Source: Agelaius tricolor (Eukaryota; Chordata; Aves; Passeriformes; Icteridae). From it: a stretch of DNA of 64,000 nt. Shown here piece after piece: positions 37,906 to 51,907 of the stretch. A program made the translations under genes and the position numbers. The notes beneath the pieces were generated by a model. That model had not been told where the DNA came from. It saw nothing but the letters and a program-made list of their open reading frames with translations, and did not search any database. Where the stretch lies: positions 104,845,881-104,909,880 of the forward strand of contig JALJCS010000001.1 of the NCBI GenBank assembly GCA_023055355.1, written 5' to 3'. Each line of letters starts with the position of its first letter. Positions within the stretch are counted from its first letter, which is position 1.

Positions 37906-40900
37906 ATCCATTATACTAAGAAGGTGAAATTTCTTGATTCTATCACTTTAGGTCATGTTTTTGAGTACTTTGATGGTTATATTGTGAATACTTGGCTACT
38001 TACTGATGTGATTTTGATTGGGGGATGCAGAGATTGGATGTGTTACTTGAATACCTAAGTAACTGATCCTAAGTAGTGTCTCCATTCCTGTTTGAGATTC
38101 CACTGTTAATACATCCATGTTCATGTTCTTTTTTAACTGAGATTAAGAAAAGTTTGGAGCTATCCAGATGGTCTAAACCTGCAGGGAGTTCTTTGCTTGA
38201 CAGCTTGTATTGTAAGCTTTTAGGTGTTTGTAGTTTACAGCTCTGTTGCCACCTCTAGTGACACTAAATCATACATTGTTTCATTCTTCCTTGATGCTAA
38301 GTCTTTTTTTGGCTACTAATTCTGGGAGAATCTTTCTTTTAAAAAATCAGAGACCTACAGCATTTTTTGTTTACTTAAATGCAGTCTAGGTCTCTGCTTT
38401 TTTTTTACTTAAAGCAAATCACAATTTGGGATGGACTTCCCCAAATAAAAGCCTTCAGAAAAAGTAGAAAAAATTAAAAAGAAGGGCAAGGACTGGACTG
38501 ATGATGTTAATGATAGTTGTGTTGCTCTATCAATTTTGTGTGAGATCTCACATGCTAGAATCTTAAGCTCAGATGTGGGAGACCTTAGTGCACCTTCTTC
38601 CTTTGTGTCAGGAATGACAAATTTTCTTTTCCTCCTCCCCCTAAGAATACTTTTACTACATAGAAAGAAAATAATTTTTTCTGTCCGCCAGAATGAATGT
38701 GTAAGTATTTCATGTAAAGCTGAGTAGTGGCATGAGTTCATTAGTGTACTTCAGAGTATCTTCTTTTATTTCTTAACTAGAGCAAAGAATCACTTTGACC
38801 TCTCAATGGCACCTCTTAACCACCAAGATAATAATGATGCAAGTTTTTTCCAAGCAAGTTTTGCTAATTACCATTTTAAAAAACAAAATTCCTTATTTCT
38901 TGAAAAAAATAATCTTAAATTTGTGCTCTTTCTCCTGGTGAATAATGAATGTTTAAGAATTTTTCAAAAGGTAGACCGTAAAGGACTTCTAGAATATGAT
39001 TAAATTGCTTTTAAACTTATTTTGGAGTACAAATATGCCATCTCTGGGATCTTCATTGTAGCTTATGCCAATATTGACAGGCATTGAAGTGAAATTAAAA
39101 AATGGATTGCATTAAGGATAAAGTTATTATGTATCATGTGGTAAAATGTTTCTAAAACATTTTCTTTCTAAAAGATAGAATAAATACAAATAGTTTTGTC
39201 TTTGCAAAGGAACAGTATTTCTCAAGGAAGAGTGTAACAGATATGGATATAGGATCAGTAATATTACAGGCCCATTTTAATTTATTTGAAACTTCCATAA
39301 GTTTAAAAATTTGATGCAAAAATTTTCATGCTGATGTCTGCCTCAGCTAGTTTGTTACAGTCATTAGAGCAAAATGGCCCAGTCATTGAATAAAAAGAAA
39401 CTAAAAAAGGGGGGGGAGAAAAGGAAAAAAATTACTATTTTTAATTTAAATACTTTGTGGCTCCTGTGCATTGACATGGGACTAGCTGCTACATCAGGAG
39501 TATGGCTTGGTTTACCAGTTGCAGAAGTCTCTACCCAAACCTTCCACACTTGGTTTTTCCTTCCCCATTCCCTTCCTTCAAGATTTATTACCTTTTGAAA
39601 AACTGCAGTTTGTGTGCTCAGTGTATGTATAGTCAGCAGAGACTGCCTGGAACTTAATTTCTCATTCTCTATCATAATCACTAAGCATGCTCTATACTTT
39701 CATAGTTTGTAATTGTAAGAGATGGCAGCTGAATATACTTCTCCCCTTTGCATCACCCACCCCAGATATGCTGTTGTCTCATCAGATTGTACCTGGGCCA
39801 TTCCTACTGAACTAGTTCTACCTCAGAATAAATTTCCTTCTTAGAGCAGTTCTGAGTCAGAATAGCAATGAGGCATCAGCTTTGTGATTTGCAATGCAAT
39901 TCTTTTCAGCTGGGCCCCTTCGAGCCCTGGCCTGGCTGCTGATGCTTGGATCGGCTTGGGGTAGAAAGCAACACGTCTGCTGAGTCTTAAAACATTGAGG
40001 GAGAAACTGAATGGAAACTGGAGGATAAGGTAGAAAGTAATTTACTTTTTGGAAGGTAGCTTTAAGTTGAGAAGCTGAAACTGAGAGATGAGAAGTGTAA
40101 GAGTTTTATTTGCCTTTATCCGCCGTCTTCATCAAATCTCCTTTCTGCTTTGCATATACAGTTCCACATTTCCTATGTACCCACTCTAGTTCTTACTCCA
40201 AATACTTCTCCCATTTTTTAGTCTCATTCATAGCCATGTTCAGTCTCAGCTTTTGCTAGCATCTTAGCAAATTTTCCTTCCTACTTTCCATGTGGCTTTC
40301 CGCTATAGTACAGGTATTAAAATATGAGTGTTTATCTCATTTCTCCTTGTGGCTTCTTTTTTCCAGTTTTTGCCCAGCTACGCTTAGGCTTCTCCTCATT
40401 CTTTGTCAGAATGCTCTTTCCAGACTCCTTTTCATGTCCATCCACTACTTTTTCCATGACCAGACACTCTTGAACTCTTTGCTTCTGGACTGTTAAGTGA
40501 ATTCCAGTGCTCACTCCCTGACTGCAATCTGTGCAATTGAGATTAAATATGTGGATATTAAATACAGGTCTCCGTTACAACTGTATTTCAGCTTTGTTGG
40601 CCTGTTGTTTGACATGTAACCTTCTGCCTTCTGTGTTGCTCATTTTTGCTCTGAAGTCTGAATTACTGCATTTTCATGCTGCTCAATGTCTGTCTTTATA
40701 ATCTTAATTATTTTATTTCTATAATCTTCTAGTGAAATGAGGGAGGAAAGAAAGTGGTTTTAGCCATATGAAATAATCCAGGATATACAAATTGAAAAAA
40801 AAATAAACCATATAACCTAATTTTTCAGAGTACTTAATGTTATATGCTGTATATTAACTTCTGTATGTTGAAAGCAGAACTCCTCTGGATTATATTTACA

Positions 40901-42019
40901 ACTATGTTATCAGCATTTTTGCAAAAGATATTTAAGGACTAGGTTGGAATGGGATATGTGTGGGCACAATTAATGATGCATCAAAAAGGCTCCATTTAAG
41001 TGCCTTATCAATGTTATTAAGGCATGCAGCGGGGGAACACCTTCCAAGTTTTCCAGAGAAGCTATCACTTATTTTGATCATGATACCTTCTTTTCAATTG
41101 CGCAGTTGCTTATTGCACAACTTCCAGGTGCTGCAGCAAATGAAATAAAAATTCTACTTACAATCATGGTTTTCTATCAGAGCAGATTCCTCCTGAGCAT
41201 CAATTGAACCTGGAGTATTCTGGGAAGGAATAGTGGTTGTTCATGAAGTACCATAGTGTTGTTAGTCAAAGGTACAGGGAGGCAGAATTACTTCTGGATT
41301 GATGCTATAAGTCTGTGTTCAATGTATGATGTGTAATCCCAATAGTGTTGTATTAATTTATCAAGGTAACTGTGGCAGCTGAAGTTGAAATGCTCATCTG
41401 TGATAAACATTTGGAAAAATTTGGAAAAGTATTTAATGCTAAGAGGACTTTAAAAAATAAGTATAGTGCAACACAGTGCAAATGGGTGTAGTTTAGATGT
41501 AATTGTTATTAAAGAAATCAGCTGCTATAATTTGCTGGTAAGCAGGGCTTAGACAATAAACATTAATTATCGGAGGTTCTTTGACTGACAAGGGCACCAA
41601 CAGCATGCTTTGACATACAAGGTGTGTTTGTTCACTGGCTACCAAACTCTTACCAATGGAAATGTGCTTAACTGTCATTTCAGACTCTGTAAACCTGAGC
41701 TACTTCTTTCAACATTTAAGGCAGGATTTAATAATCAAAATAGAAGTGCCTAGTCCTATTTGAAATGACCTACCACATTTAAGCTAGCCTCCAGCTGTCA
41801 CTCCAGAAAGACTCATTTCCTCTAGCCTCATGTCTGCTAGCCCCAGGTGTCAGATAACCTAGGTGTCTGAAATATCTGTGTTTGAGCCACTGAGTCAAAG
41901 TTCTCTATTTCAAATGTACATTTTTAATCTAAGTTGTATAGACCTTGGTCTAGGAAACAGAGCTTAGAGATCTCCTTTTTCTTAGAGATTTTTAATTTTC
42001 ATAGCCCTTGGTAGAATTT
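37906..42019. other. Gene desert
   Basis: No gene recognised. A pyrimidine-rich block at about 40,100-40,700 may be an ancient LINE remnant like the one near 19.8 kb. A G-run (GGGGGGGG) lies near 39,410. Confidence 0.55.
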
Positions 42020-42620
42020 TGTTTCCCCATGAATAATTTGATAGTGTTTGAGTGAAATTTAACATCCCTGGTTCTATGGATGCGTTTGAAGGATTACTTT
42101 CTTCTGTTTGTTTTGAATCTTCTGTTTGCTATTTTCCCTTATTTTTTTCCTACAGCTTCTATGGGGAGGGACAGTAAAAAATGCTTTTCTTTCACGTTCT
42201 TCATGACAGTTTTAATGTAAGGTCTTTGGTATGTCTCTATTTCTTTTCTAGGCTAAAGAATTCTGGTCATTCTTTGTACAGAAATTGTGTCAACTTTGAT
42301 CCATTCTTTTTCCTTTTCTGTACCTTATCCAATTATATTTCATTATTTTTGTGGTAAGAAGGACCACCAGAGTTATACACCTTATTTAGGTGGAGCTGTG
42401 CTTTTTATGTATTCTGTGGCAAAAATAGTAATCATAATAATTTTTCTCTTTGCTTTTTTTAACTACTATTAAGCATATTCCTGATATTTCCAGAGAGTGA
42501 TCTAACTCCAAAGGTCTTGCTGTTTAAGAGTATATACTTCAGAGTCTATCACTGTGTATGTAAAGCCAGGATTTCTTTTCATTTGGTCTGTGCATTTATA
42601 TCTGTTTATATTGAATTTTT
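42020..42620 (-). mobile_element. Old CR1 LINE fragment, antisense
   Basis: TTCTTCATGACAGTTTTAATG, AAGGTCTTTGGTATGTCTCT, TTTTCTAGGCTAAAGAATTC, TTTGATCCATTC, CTTTTCTGTACCTTATCCAA and CCACCAGAGTTATACACC follow the antisense order of old CR1 subfamilies over about 400 bp. The left and right limits are approximate. Confidence 0.8.
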
Positions 42621-42867
42621 GTCTGTTTCTTAATTGCCATAGTCAGACAATATAGTGATATTTGAAACAACCATTATTTTACCATCTAAATTGAGTAAAC
42701 TCTATTAACCTCCAGCTTTCACATAATTTATGAATATGTTTAGCAGCACAGGTTGCAATATGGGTTCCAGGAAGATGCTACAATTTTTACAGTAAAAACT
42801 GCCAAAGTATTCCTACACAGCTCTCCAATGGACACAGAGCTGGCCAAAGCTCAGCTATCCAGACAAG

Positions 42868-44095
42868 TGTCGTGGTTTGACACTGGCCAAAAGCCAGGCA
42901 CCCATGAAAGCTCCTCTCTCACTCTCCCCTGCTACAGCTGGGCAGAGGAGAGAAAATTTAATGAAGGGTTCATGAGTTGGGATACGGACGAGGAGAAAAT
43001 ACTCCCAGGGCAAAACAGGCTCAGCTTAGAGATATTAAGTAAATTTATTACTAACAAAATCAGAGGAGGATAATGAGAAGTAAAATAAGCCCTTGAAAAC
43101 ACCTTTTCCTCCCCAACTCCTCCCTCCTTCCCACTGATGGTGCAGGAAGGCAGGGAGTGGGGGTTTTGATCAATGTATCCCCTGCGGTTCCTCATGCTGC
43201 TCAGGGAGAGGAATCCTTCCCCTGCTGCACCATGGGGTTCCTCCCACAGGAGACAGTTCTCTGTGAACCTCTCCAGCATGGCTCCAATCTCACAAGGAAC
43301 AACCCTCCCAAAACTGCTGCAACAGAAGTCCAGCCCATGAACAGCAGTACCCCTCAAACTCCTGCAGCCTGGGTCACCATGGGACGCAGTCTTTCAGGGA
43401 TAGGTTGCTCCAGCCTAGGAGCAGGGCCTTCCTGTCTCTCCATGGGTCTCCCACTGGATCACAGCCTCATCCAGGCATTCACCCATTCTGGAGTGGGCAT
43501 CTCCCCCACGGGCTGCGGGTGGATCTCTGCATCCCCTGTGGATCCCCAAGGGCTGCAGGGGCACAGCTGCTTCACCATGGTCTCACCACAGCCTGCAGGG
43601 GAATCTCAGCTCCAGTGCCTGGAGCACCTCCTGCCCCTCCTTCTCCACTACCTTGGTGGCTGCATGTTGCTCTCCTCTCACAAATTCTCATTTCTACTCA
43701 GGCTGGACTTAAAACTGGGGCCCAAACTTTGTTTTAATTTCTTCTTAAATGTGTTATCGCAGAGGCATGACCACCATCTCCAACTGGCCCAGCCTTGGCC
43801 AGCAGCACATCCATCTTCAGAGCCATCAGGGATTGGCTCTGCCACACATGGTGGAAGCTTCTAGCAGCTTCTCACAGAAGCCCTTTCTGTGGCCCCCCAC
43901 TACCAAGAACCAGGCCATGCAAAACCAACACAACTTGTGTTTGGCAACTCCCCAAATGCACAAACATATTTAAGAAAGGGCAGAAAATACCAAACAGAAA
44001 GAGGAGGAGGGAGAAACAGTGAGTGAAACAGTGAGAGAAACAGTAGAGGCTGCATCAAGGAGGAGGAGGAAGAAGAGATGTTCCAGGTGCTGGAG
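42868..44095 (+). mobile_element. Endogenous retrovirus LTR of passerine type (solo or partial)
   Basis: Begins TGTCGTGGTTTGACACTGGCC, the typical start of the abundant ERVL-type LTRs of passerine birds. It continues with AGTAAATTTATTACTAACAA and the GC-rich block CTGCGGGTGGATCTCTGCAT, CCCTGTGGATCCCCAAGGGC, AACTGGCCCAGCCTTGGCC. The terminal part is uncertain: an LTR end with CA lies near 43932, or the purine-rich GAGGAGGAGGGAGAAACAGTGAG run to about 44095 still belongs to it. No flanking 5-bp duplication could be confirmed and no gag, pol or env is seen, so this is noncoding. The 235-codon frame at 43157-43864 is fortuitous. Confidence 0.75.
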
Positions 44096-45612
44096 CATAT
44101 AATTATATAAATATTTTGTCTGACTAAATCCATATCGCTACAGATGATCAAACAACAGTATTCCAAACATGGCTGCTGATGATCCATCAACAATTCTTCC
44201 TTAGTTGTCATGTAGTAGAATGCTCTTTAATTTAAATATTTTTGGTAACGCAGCAAATGATACTGTAAGCATTAGATAAGTGCCAAGTTCACCTTTTTGT
44301 GTTGCTCTTTTCCCTCCCACCCACTTTAACATGTAAGAGTCTGTGAAAATTAAAAATATTTTAGAGTGTAAATATTTTATTATTAATCAAACAGAGGTAT
44401 AATTGCTAAATTTCTCACAGTAACTTTGAAATATGTATGCACCAATTAGAAACCACAGAGGGAACAGGGTAAAAAAAAACCACTCAGAAAGACTCTCCTC
44501 ATTACATTATAATGTCTTTAAAGTATGTCACATGTTAGATCTAAATGGCTTGACAGGTAGCCATTTTAAGGACTTTTATGAATATAATCAATGTAAATCT
44601 CAATAGTTATATTTCTAATAACCAATTTGCTGACTTCGTGTTCTTGTCAGGATAATTTATATATATATACACCATATGTTCTGTGAAATTTTTCTTTGCC
44701 CAGGTGAGCATTTAATCTTCCTTTCTCCCTAAAGGAATTATCCACATCCCTGAAATCAGAGGATCCTCCACTTATTTTTCCCGTCTGTCAGACCTTCCAG
44801 CCATAAGACCTCAAGTCATAATGATCATCTTTTCAGCAGAGGGCAGCATATGGCATTCTCAGAGTCCATCAATTCCACTGTTTAATTGGCTGCAGAAATC
44901 ACTGTTGAGCTAAAGCTGATTCTGAAGCCCTTCCAAGTCTTCTTGACTCTTAGGCAAAATTCAGATTTTGGTATCCTTTGTGATTGTGTGGAATATTTCT
45001 CAGGGGAATGATCTGTAGTAATGAATCCATTGAAGAAAATGAAAGTTGTTTTTCCTTTTTTTTTTATTATTACAAGAAAAGAATATTCATCTGGTTGAAA
45101 TTTTCTTAGTAATGATAGTAAAGATTATATTGTTCCAATAAATTGAATAGGTACCAAATATTTGCATATCAGATAATTTTCATCATTGGTAATCTTAAAC
45201 CCTTGTCTTCATAATAATGGTAAATCTGTAACAGGGAGAAAAGCTTGACAAACCATTTGATATGGGGAATCAGACTGCCTAACACTCTGAGCTACTAATT
45301 CTGTTATACAATAATTTCAAAAAAAAGAAACATTTCATTTCTTTAACAAAACTTTTCCTCCATCCATTCTGTATAGAAAGAAGAATGAGTTTTCATCATG
45401 TTTTGTTATTCATATTTTGATTTTTAAATTATATCACATTTTATTCTTTTTCTTTCCTTTTTTTTAACTAACAACAAATGCTTTCTGATTTACATATGTT
45501 CAAAAGTTCTCAAAATGGCAGTTCATTCTTTTTGCATGCTGCAAAGGCCTCTTGATAGATTATAAAGTTTAACACAGTTTTTACAATATCACACAGTTTC
45601 TGTTTTCTGTGA
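44096..45612. other. Gene-free AT-rich stretch
   Basis: Nothing recognised. A short (TA)n lies near 44,660. Confidence 0.6.
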
Positions 45613-45765
45613 GCCACAAAATCATAGAGTATTTTGGATTGTAAAGAACTTTTTATGGTCATCCTGTTCATCACATCTGTGATGAGCAGGTGCATCTTCA
45701 ACTGGATTAGATTGCTCGAAGCCATGACCAACCTGGCCTTCAGTGTTTCTGTGGATGGGGCATAT
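45613..45765 (-). mobile_element. Diverged CR1 LINE fragment, antisense
   Basis: CAAAATCATAGAGTATTTTGG, then GTCATCCTGTTCATCACATC, CCAACCTGGCCTTCAGTG and GTTTCTGTGGATGGGGCA, is the antisense CR1 3' end with several indels. Confidence 0.75.
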
Positions 45766-48700
45766 ACACAAACCTATGTGGAATGACTGATTCTTGTAAC
45801 CTTGATGGTTGAATAAAATAAGAGGAATAAATATTTTAAGAACTGCTCCACATTTTTTGTTCAGTGACTCTGGGAGAATATATTTTTATATGAGTCATCC
45901 TGAATTTCTGTTTTGCTGTTGCTTTAAGTATCTGTTGTTTTTCACAGAAGGGCAGAAAATTTGTAGGTGAACTATCTTTTGATAAAATTTCATGCCAGCA
46001 AGTGTCTTGGCAGTGACAACGAATGCCCAAAATTCAAATGTAGAAATATTTTGTTGCTCTATGTACCATAATACCATAAGCATTAACATGTAAGAGGTAT
46101 TTCTGAATCACTTTAAGGGAGAAAAAATCCAAACCTACTAATTTGCAGCTTTTAACTAGTTGACAGGTGGTGGTGTGTTGATTGAGTCTTACTATAAAGG
46201 AGACCAAAAACCTGTTGACTCTGCAGAAAGGAAAACCTATTCTACACATAGGTTGACATTTAAGCATGGTTGACATTAAAGACAATACCTTGAAAGAGGC
46301 TTGGATTAGCTCACACTGTTTGGAGGGCCAAGTAGAGGTTTGTTGGTCTAGCAGCAAAAGGGTTTTATTTGAAGTGCTTGAGTTGTTCATCTTTGGCTGG
46401 GTATTAAGACTGCTGGTGTTCATGAAAATATATTTTTGGATATGATGGTTAACTGTCTTGGGAAGTTTCATTCTAGGCTCTTAGAAACTTTTGAAGCATT
46501 TGACCCTGTCACTTAAGCATTTTCCCACTGGTAATATAATGCACTTGGACAGTGCCTCCTGTTTAGTCTGTTTTAATTGTCATATTTATTTAAAAACCTT
46601 CAAATTTATTTCTATATATTAAATGTGTAACATTAGTTTTTCTGCCCCCACCTTTTTCAATTTTGTTTCTTCTTCTCATTTCTTGAAGTAGCATAGTTGA
46701 GGATCTGTTATTTCTCCTCTTTGATATTCTCAGATATCTGTATCCTTTCCATAGGAATTTTTCCAACCTTATTACTGAGTAGAAAAGAAGCACACAGAAG
46801 TGAGTGTGACAGCCTATGTAATTTAGAACACTTAATTTATCTATCATATCATCCATGGAGTGATAGCATAATTTGGGCAATTTTAAGTGTGGCATAACCA
46901 CCCAGTGAGTGGTTAAACCTCTACAGTGTAGCATGTCTGACATACGGTTTAGCAGCTGAAATTTACTCTCTAAAAAACCCTAAAAGATCCCTCGAAGAAC
47001 TTCAGCTTGGAATGCTTCCTGAGTACAAACACTGCTTGTGGTGCTTCAGTAAAGAAATCTTGGAGCCTTCAACTATTGTTTCAAAATGTTTGAAATTGTT
47101 ATGGCACTGCATACACTGGGAAAATGTACTTCTAAACAAAGAGTTTTGAGCCATTCCTCATTTTTCCTGACCCTGAGGTTAATATGTACTCTGAAGGTCC
47201 TTTAAAACAAGCCGAGAAGGTTATTGAACTTATGCTAGGGAAACTATTGTCTCAAGACTTTTTCTGAGTTTTCTCTCTATTTTGTCACAGCAGAGGACAA
47301 GTTCTCAATCTTGGGTGTAAGCTTTCCATTTTCTATACTGGTTATATCACCATCATAGTTAAATAGTTTTCTGCTATCATTTAAGACTTGCTTAAGGCTA
47401 TTTCACACTATTTTAACTGTTGAAAATTACTTAAGCAGGGGCTTTGCATCACTTTTGTTTCTGGGAGTGCCCACTTTTGGCAATTAAATAGAACCTTGAA
47501 GTAGCATAGCTATACAAACCTTATAGGATTTTGAATTCCAGCTTGCATAGCTTTGTCACATTTGCTTTAATCCAGAACAGCACTTCATCTTCAACCTCTC
47601 AGCACTGCTGCTCAAGGGAAACATACAAAATACCTTCAAAAGATAATTCTGGAACTAAAATTCATAACTCTGCTGGGCACTAAAAACCATGGACTCAACA
47701 GAGACATTGGTTTTATGGCACATTATATTTTTTGCCACCCTAGGATAACCTTTCCATGCTGCACAGACAATAAATTACTTGTGACTCTTTTCCTCTCCAT
47801 CACTCTGTCCCATAGGAGCAAACAAATGTATTGTCTTTCCCTTTGTAATATTTCTCTGCCTCATATTTATGAGCTATATTATCTTTTAGTAAATTCAATT
47901 GGTTTGATTAAATTAAAAACCAAAGCACTTGTTCTTAACTTTTATTTAATTTGAAAGATTGGTATTTCTACTTTGGGCTGGAGGAAAGTTTTGAATACCT
48001 GAAAGCTTATCATTTTCCCCTCAAATATTAAATTTATTCTACTAGAAGATAGTAACACTTATTATAAACTGTGCATATTTGTACTGTTAGAACACATGGC
48101 TAGAGTAATACCACTTACTGCACATACAACGTGATGATTACATACAATTTCTCCCATTTTTTCCTAAGAGTTCTATTGTATTTGTCTTTTAATAAACAAT
48201 TTCACCTGTCCAAACTCCTAGCTATGTTGTTGTATTTTTAATATTTTTCATTTATTATTCTTGTGTTATTGTGCATGTGGTTTATAAAGCATTTTGAGAC
48301 TGAATTGGCTGAGGATTGGTATGTGTTTGTCCTGTTTCTTATTTTCCAACAAAAATGGAAGCAACTAAAGAAACAAAATGCACTCGATCCCCAATGCCCC
48401 TGTTTCCAAGATTAAACAATCTCTACAGAATTTGTTAATTTCTTGGTGCTCAGTGACATCCTCTGAAAAGGTGGTAAATTTCAAGCTGTATAATCAGTAA
48501 CACAACTCTATTCAGTTTCAAATACAGTCAATAGTGTTTGATAAAGCTGGAAAATGCTGAAATGCTGACAGTTTTTAAGACAATCCTTTAAATTTAAATG
48601 GTGGTTGCCAGTACCAATAAATTTTAAAACAAAAACAAATCGCTCAAAAAATGCAATAAAATGATGTGTGCATTATTACATACTCTTCACATCAGAGATT

Positions 48701-51700
48701 TCTCAGTGAAAAAAACCCCCAAAATAAATAGCATATGCTGTCTCTGCAGGTCTCAGACATCACAGGAGATTCTTCTGAATACACCCTCATGGTTTAGTGC
48801 TTATTCTTAGATGGGAGAAACAATGCCATAAATTCGAATCTTGTGCCTGTCTCTGGTTTTATAAAACTTCACTAAAACAAATGAAAGAAAACAAAGAAGG
48901 GACAGTATTTGGGCTCATGGCATTATGACATACCATCTGAGTAGACAACACAAATAGCCTGCAGCATAGATCAACTTTATCTGTGGTCTTGTCATGTTTC
49001 ATAAACTGGAGCAAAACTGGGCTTGGTCAGCATAAGATACAAAGCCTGCAAGAAAACTGTTCATAATTCACAGAGTAGTGCATGTGGTTCAGCTGTTTTG
49101 CAGTGTTTTTTTCAAGATCTATAGAATGTCTTATTACAATTTAAGGGGATTTTTTTTTTCTCAATGGAGGATGACAGGAGAAGAAAGCCAAATTTTGAAT
49201 TAACACCCTCCCCCTTTTTCTCTCTTTTTTCCCTTTTTTTTTCTTTATTCTCTTTTTTTTTTTTTTCTTTTTAGATTTGGTTGGTTTTTATACATTTTTG
49301 CAAATGCATCTGGTGATATACAGTTTTTACTATTAAATATGGTTGAACTATATTTAGCTTCAATCACCTTAAGAAGTTTAGATTTTCATCTGGTTATTTT
49401 TCTTTATGTGACTAAACACAAGTACTGTTTTTTTCGTGTGTATGGGCCTAACTAGCAAAATTAAAATTCAGAGACATAGGTGTGGGTTTTGTAATAACAT
49501 CAGGAAGCCACTAATTTTTTGTAGGGTTTATTATATCATATTTAAAATGTAAACATAAATCTCTGTTATAGCTAATCCAGAACACTCTCAAGACTAGTAA
49601 TTTTTGAACATGATACTCATCTGCTACTGACCCTCTAGAAGAGATTCAGTGTTATTTCAAAATGCTCTTTGTTGTGACAAGCACTTAATGATAGAAACTA
49701 CAAATAGAAAGCACTTAATGATAGAAACTTCCTGGCAGAAACTACTGCCATAGCATTGGTCCTAGCTGGTCTGAATAAAGACCTGTTAAAAATCCAGTCT
49801 CAGTCCTCTCTCTACCCTTTTGTTTATTTCAGAAACTGTGTATCATTTTTATTATATGATAGTATCTCATATTCCTAACCTAGACCCAAAATAACAGTGG
49901 AGTTGGATTTTTAAATTATTTTTTTTATTTTACAATTAGATTTTGCTAATGGAACACAAATTTTATGCTTATTTTTTTATATTTTCTGTATAATTTATAT
50001 TTTTATTTTGCTCCTAAATATATCATGCTATTAAAAATAAACCTATTCCATTCTTGCATATGTGCAGTTGGAAAATTCTAATGTTTTCATTCATTTTTCA
50101 TTTTGTGAAATTTCAGTTGCAAAATACCGCAATATTTGTCGCACCAAAAGAAAGAATTAAAATCCGTCCTTGCCCTCCCTCCAGTAGAATTTGTTAAAAT
50201 TATGAATCTTCTTTCTTGATAGGTTTGTGAAATTAAATTGTGTTCCAGTGTATATATGCAAAGTTTAATCTTTGCTGGTGAAACCAAAGCATTTTCTTAA
50301 AAATCCATTGCTGTAGGAACAGAGAATTAAGGCAGGTTGAAGCACTGACCTGTACAGGATCTCTCACCCTGTACAACATTAATAATGGATGTTGCTATTT
50401 ACTAGCCCTCAGGAGCCCACTTTAGAATATATCATATATACTGTGAAACTTGAATAAAGGCAGATGCTGAAGAAAGTGTGTTGTATAAAATCAGCCATGG
50501 GTGAGTTTATTATTATAAATCCTGAATGAATCCTGACTACTTCCAGGACTTCTACTGTCCTTCTTCCTAGCCTTTAAAAATACCTCTTACCCTCTATTTA
50601 CAGTTTAGACAAATAATCTCAATTTGGCATTTTGTAGTGCCAGATTTAACAATTTTTTTTAATGTGATGTGTTTTATGTATGATTAATTAACGCTGGTAG
50701 TTCTCTTAATAGGGTGGTTTGAGTGGAAGTGCCATCCTTTGGCACTTGCTAATTTCCTCATGGAATAGGTTGGCATTCCTTACCTCCCAAGAAGACAATG
50801 TTGCTCTTTGAAGAAACAAACTCACATCCTTCCGAGAACAAAGCTTGAACTATCCCTGCGCCCAGCAGGTGGAATTAAGACACGTGGTCCTATTGTGTTT
50901 TCCAGTTTCAGTGGAATGGTGAGATTGGGAACTAAGGATTTGCTTCCAGGCTGTAAAGAGCAGCTAGTCTGAAGGTTATGGAGTCTTCAGGTTGGTTCTG
51001 TACAGCCTGGTTGAGTTTAACTTATCACTTGTTCTTCCTCCTCCTTTCTTCTTTCCCCAGGTCTCTTTACCTCAATAATCTTGATTGCACATTTCCTGCA
51101 TTTGTTCAGCTCTTCCCTTCTCTGATCTGTCCCTTCCCAAGCCATCTAATGCTGGACTTTTCCGGACTCACTATCATTCCTGACACTTCTTTTTTCCTTC
51201 TGTTTAACCAATTGTGCTTCGAATCACTTGAACCAGCTGACTTTTTCTCAGCTGAGATCCCACTCAGTCCACCTATGCAAATAATTTTTTTATTTCAATC
51301 TCTTACTCAGTTCATGGCATGGTAGTTCTTCTGTACCCTCTTGCTTTCGTGCAATAGTCCCACTGCTCTGGTGCTTAGTTCTCAGTCTTAGCCATTCTAA
51401 TCAGTCAGTCTAAGGCCTCTAACATAAATCAGGAGTTTTTCTTATGCTCTTTCTGGTCTTTCTTCCATTCTACTGACACATAGATCCTTCTCTTTCCAAC
51501 TTATCCTCTGTTAGTACTGCCTTTGGAGAGTACAATCAAGACAATCTCTTTGTTCTCCCAAAACATGGGTTGGAATATAGCAAAAAAAGTGCATTTTTAG
51601 AGAAATATAGGAAAAGTCTTGGGATGGTGATTACTTTGTGCATGTGGAATTGTTTGTGATTTCAGTTTTCAACTGTTACATGTCTCTCCTGCCTTTGTTG

Positions 51701-51778
51701 TGATTACAGTTTTCAAAACCTTATTGTCTTATGTCCAAGTTTGAGTAAATTTTCATATCACGTTGACATAGTTCTGAG
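45766..51778. other. Gene desert
   Basis: No gene recognised. It includes a 145-codon minus-strand frame at 46034-46471 (no family recognised), the duplicated 21-mer near 49.7 kb and a T/C tract at 49205-49275 ending TTTTTCTTTTTAG, which resembles a splice acceptor. Sequence at 48,560-49,070 is repeat-free and might be conserved noncoding DNA. Confidence 0.5.
49679..49729. repeat. Exact direct repeat of 21 bp, 30-bp period
   Basis: AAGCACTTAATGATAGAAAC plus T occurs at 49679-49699 and again at 49709-49729, separated by nine bases. The copies are identical, so this is a young duplication. Confidence 0.95.
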
Positions 51779-51907
51779 ATCAGTTCAATTGGTTAGTGCC
51801 AAGATTGTGAGTTCAATCCCCATATGGGGCATTCATTTAGAAGTTGGACTTGATCTTTTTATGTCCTGTCCTACTCAGAATATGCAGTGATTCTGTGGTT
51901 ATGATTG
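51779..51907 (+). mobile_element. tRNA-derived, CR1-tailed SINE (TguSINE1-like)
   Basis: The head has a tRNA-type A box (CAATTGGTTAGTGCC) and B box (GTTCAATCCCC). The body continues ATATGGGGCATTCATTTAGA and AAGTTGGACTTGATC. The tail CCTACTCAGAATATGCAGTG, then ATTCTGTGG, copies the CR1 3' end. This is the layout of the tRNA-Ile/CR1 SINE described from zebra finch. The spacer between the A and B boxes is shorter than in a tRNA (an internal deletion), so this copy has no working Pol III promoter. Confidence 0.75.

Noticed and set aside
43157..43864. 235-codon frame, plus strand
   Set aside because: It lies wholly in the GC-rich part of an LTR and resembles no retroviral or host protein.
46034..46471. 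145-codon frame, minus strand
   Set aside because: No recognisable family, no splice context, codon use like the AT-rich surroundings. One frame of this length is expected by chance in 64 kb on six frames.
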